Positions 62,337 through 64,000 of a stretch of 64,000 nucleotides of DNA are shown in pieces. Position numbers and translations under genes: made by a program. How positions within the stretch are numbered: position 1 is the stretch's first letter; the number at the start of each line of letters is the position of its first letter. The stretch covers positions 128,641-192,640 of the forward strand of contig NZ_JBHSMG010000004.1 in NCBI RefSeq assembly GCF_042655435.1, written 5' to 3'. The notes beneath the pieces are model-generated. The model was not told where the DNA came from. It was given only the letters and a program-made list of their open reading frames with translations, and made no database searches. This DNA is from Lysinimonas soli (lineage in GTDB: Bacteria > Actinomycetota > Actinomycetes > Actinomycetales > Microbacteriaceae).

Positions 62337-63636
62337 GCCGGCATCCTCCCCCCGGGCGCTCCTGATCGGCATGGCCGGTTCGGCCCGCCTCGCCCACGCT
62401 CTCGCCACCGTCGGGATCGGCCTGGCCGCCGGCGCCCTGTTTCTGCAGCGCACCCTCGGTTGGGCGGGTTTCCTCGCGGCGGTCGTCGTGGCGCTCGTGC
62501 TGATGCTGCTGTCGTATCTGGCCCGTCAGGACGAGATCGCCTGGCGCAGCCTGCTGCCGGTGTCGCTGCTGGTGTTCCTGGTCTGGGCCGCGGTCTCGCT
62601 GGTGTGGAGCGACTACAAGTGGGCGACGGTCGGCGGACTGGCTTACCTGCTGGCGTTCACCCTGATCGCGCTGTTCGTGGCGATTTCGCGCGACACGATC
62701 CAGATCGTCCGGGCCTTCGGCGACGTGCTGCGGGTCGCGCTGGGTGCCTCGCTCGGCATCGAGGTCTTCTCGGGCATCCTGATCGACGCCCCCCTCCCGT
62801 TCCTCGGTGTGCATGGGGCGCTCGGCACGCTCGGCCCCATCTCGGGCATCGAACCGTCACGCGATCAACTCGGCCTCGTCGCGATCATCGGCGCGATCAG
62901 CTTCGCCACCGAGCACCGCACCCGCTCGGTCCCGCGGCTCGTGTCGGTGCTCTCGCTCATCCTGGCCGGCCTCTGCATCGTGCTGACCCAGTCCCCGGTG
63001 ATCGCCTTCGCCACGATCGTGGTCGGCATCGCCGCCGCCGTGATCTACGGGGTGCGCCGGGTCCGCCCGGAACGACGGCAGGCCTGGCAGTTCGCGGTTC
63101 TCGGCCTCGCCGTCGCGGCATCGGTGCTGCTCTGGGTCTTCCGTTCACCCGTGATCACCCTGTTCAACGCCTCGGGCACCCTCGACTTCCGCATCGACCT
63201 CTGGCGCCGGGTCATCGACTTGGCGACCCTCAACGGCCTGCAGGGCTGGGGCTGGGTCGGTCCGTGGCGCACCGAGATCTTCCCGTTCTCGGTGCTCAAC
63301 ACCGCGGTGCGCCCGACGGATTCGGCCCTCAACGCCTTCCTCGACATCTGGTTGCAGCTCGGCGCGGTCGGCGTCGTGATCTTCCTCGGGATGGTGGGGC
63401 TCGCCTTCAGCCGCTCCTGGCTGCTCGCGGGCGCGCGACGCAGCGTGGTCTACGCCTGGCCCGCGGCGGCGCTGGTCGCCCTGATCATCGTGTCGCTCGC
63501 CGAGAGCTCGATCCTCAGCGAGTTCGGCTGGATGACCTTCGTCATCTGCTGCACGAAGGCGTCGCAGGAGTTGTCGTGGCGGAGTGCGCTGCGGTCGGCC
63601 TCGAACGCAACTCACTTGCCCCCCGAGCGTCGCTGA
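62329..63636 (+). CDS. O-antigen ligase/polymerase-like membrane protein 2
   Basis: A 435-aa protein with the same plan as the gene before it: about eleven helices and the loop DFRIDLWRRVIDLATLNGLQGWGWVGPW ... NAFLDIWLQLGAVGVV. The two are clearly paralogous but diverged, so they may have different glycan substrates or act as polymerase and ligase. It overlaps the first by 8 nt. The Ser-rich tail after the last helix is poorly conserved. Confidence 0.87.
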   Translation: MPEPASSPRALLIGMAGSARLAHALATVGIGLAAGALFLQRTLGWAGFLAAVVVALVLMLLSYLARQDEIAWRSLLPVSLLVFLVWAAVSLVWSDYKWATVGGLAYLLAFTLIALFVAISRDTIQIVRAFGDVLRVALGASLGIEVFSGILIDAPLPFLGVHGALGTLGPISGIEPSRDQLGLVAIIGAISFATEHRTRSVPRLVSVLSLILAGLCIVLTQSPVIAFATIVVGIAAAVIYGVRRVRPERRQAWQFAVLGLAVAASVLLWVFRSPVITLFNASGTLDFRIDLWRRVIDLATLNGLQGWGWVGPWRTEIFPFSVLNTAVRPTDSALNAFLDIWLQLGAVGVVIFLGMVGLAFSRSWLLAGARRSVVYAWPAAALVALIIVSLAESSILSEFGWMTFVICCTKASQELSWRSALRSASNATHLPPERR

Positions 63637-63651
63637 GGTCTGTCTTGGAGC

Positions 63652-63819
63652 ATGTCGATTAGAGAAAAGAAACGACTTCTGACTCTCGACATTCAGTCGC
63701 GCTTCCCCGGCATTCACCCCAACAACAGTGAGCTGACCTCGTTGGTCCACGCAAATTCGTCGACGCTCGGGCTGGCTAGCTGTAGTGCCCAGGGACGTTG
63801 TTTGATCTGGGTTTCGTGA
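63652..63819 (+). pseudogene. 5' end of a gene cut by an IS481-type element
   Basis: From the ATG at 63652 there are 43 codons of host sequence (MSIREKKRLLTLDIQSRF ... ending ANSSTLGLAS), then 12 codons of element sequence to a TGA. GGAG stands just before the ATG. Too little remains to name the gene. It follows the ligase operon in the same direction and may have been part of the same polysaccharide locus; base composition is less GC-rich than the ligase genes. Confidence 0.5.
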
Positions 63820-63823
63820 TGTG

Positions 63824-63886
63824 ACGAGGACCTCCTCGGCAGAGTGGAGCTGCTACCACTTCGCTCTGACCCGAGGAGGTCCTCGT
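63824..63886 (+). promoter_or_regulatory. Hairpin hiding the transposase ribosome site
   Basis: A perfect 16-bp inverted repeat (63824-63839 with 63871-63886) encloses a 31-nt loop. The right arm contains the ribosome site GAGGAGG (63873-63879) and the first two bases of the GTG start. In a transcript reading in from outside, the hairpin would block translation; a transcript started inside the left arm would not form it. Confidence 0.65.
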
Positions 63887-64000
63887 GTCTCACGGTAATG
63901 CGGCGTTGACGCCGCGGCATCGGCTTCGTCTTGCCCGGCAGGTGGTTGATGAGGGGTGGTCGATCTCGGCTGCTGCTGCTTACTTCCGGGTGTCGTATCC
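63885..64000 (+). CDS. IS481-family transposase, N-terminal fragment
   Basis: The first 38 codons to the window edge read VSHGNAALTPRHRLRLARQV and then VDEGWSISAAAAYFRVSYP. This is the N-terminal helix-turn-helix of IS481/IS3-like DDE transposases. GAGGAGGTCCTC precedes the GTG. The catalytic DDE domain lies beyond the window, so whether the gene is intact cannot be told. Confidence 0.82.
   Translation, partial: MSHGNAALTPRHRLRLARQVVDEGWSISAAAAYFRVSY

Larger units (their letters stand above)
63781..64000 (+). mobile_element. IS481-family insertion sequence, left end (cut by window edge)
   Basis: It begins TGTAGTGCCCAGGGACGTTG, which has the TG start and terminal look of IS481 elements, and continues to the transposase gene 105 nt inside. 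The right end and target duplication are outside the window, so the exact left border is an estimate. Confidence 0.7.

Overview
The window is a high-GC chromosomal segment of an actinobacterium, most likely a Microbacteriaceae (Micrococcales). The evidence is the conserved actinobacterial core order whiB1-pdtaS ... Rv3235-like ... secA-hpf-comF-lpqB-mtrB-mtrA ... ahcY-DUF3499 ... whiB2 ... manA, WhiB and LpqB-type genes found only in Actinobacteria, and many starts preceded at 6-7 nt by a TANNNT -10 hexamer (leaderless genes). The genus is not decided by what I can see.

Layout. 1-4.5 kb: a persulfide-stress locus. A CsoR-family repressor with the two Cys but not the His of copper sensors (CstR-like) is divergent from thioredoxin-rhodanese-rhodanese lipoprotein, and converges on an opposite operon of CoA-disulfide-reductase/rhodanese, DUF2202 and DUF4395. 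Near-identical palindromes (ATACCCC..GGGGTAT) sit in both operon promoters. 4.5-15.5 kb: a D-serine-dehydratase-like PLP gene, then an operon for dextran-type sugars (ABC binding protein, two permeases, a GH66 enzyme without signal peptide, and a GH13 alpha-1,6-glucosidase) divergent from a ROK repressor, and a thiamine-diphosphate enzyme.

15.6-20.1 kb: a small island between an 81-bp direct repeat. The right copy lies in an intact tRNA-Lys(CTT) gene and the left copy is its displaced 3' part. It holds a toxin-antitoxin pair, several small membrane proteins (one frameshifted) and a class II Fic protein under a perfect palindrome. No integrase is present. 20.2-49.6 kb is core: PrxQ, an ABC exporter, whiB1/pdtaS, a CpaE-like ATPase with a SAF protein, secA, hpf, comF, lpqB-mtrB-mtrA, then the DUF4129-DUF4350-MoxR-DUF58 operon, an aquaporin, a second two-component system facing a secreted low-complexity protein, and SpoIIM-like/RDD genes.

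49.6-63.6 kb: ahcY, DUF3499, a metallopeptidase-family protein without HExxH, DUF5719, a giant glycosyltransferase, whiB2, galE, a 38-aa leaderless membrane protein, a GATase1-AraC regulator, manA, a collagen-like lipoprotein and two tandem O-antigen-ligase-like proteins. galE, manA, the glycosyltransferase and the two ligases suggest an envelope or exopolysaccharide function. The window ends in an IS481-type element that has cut a short gene.
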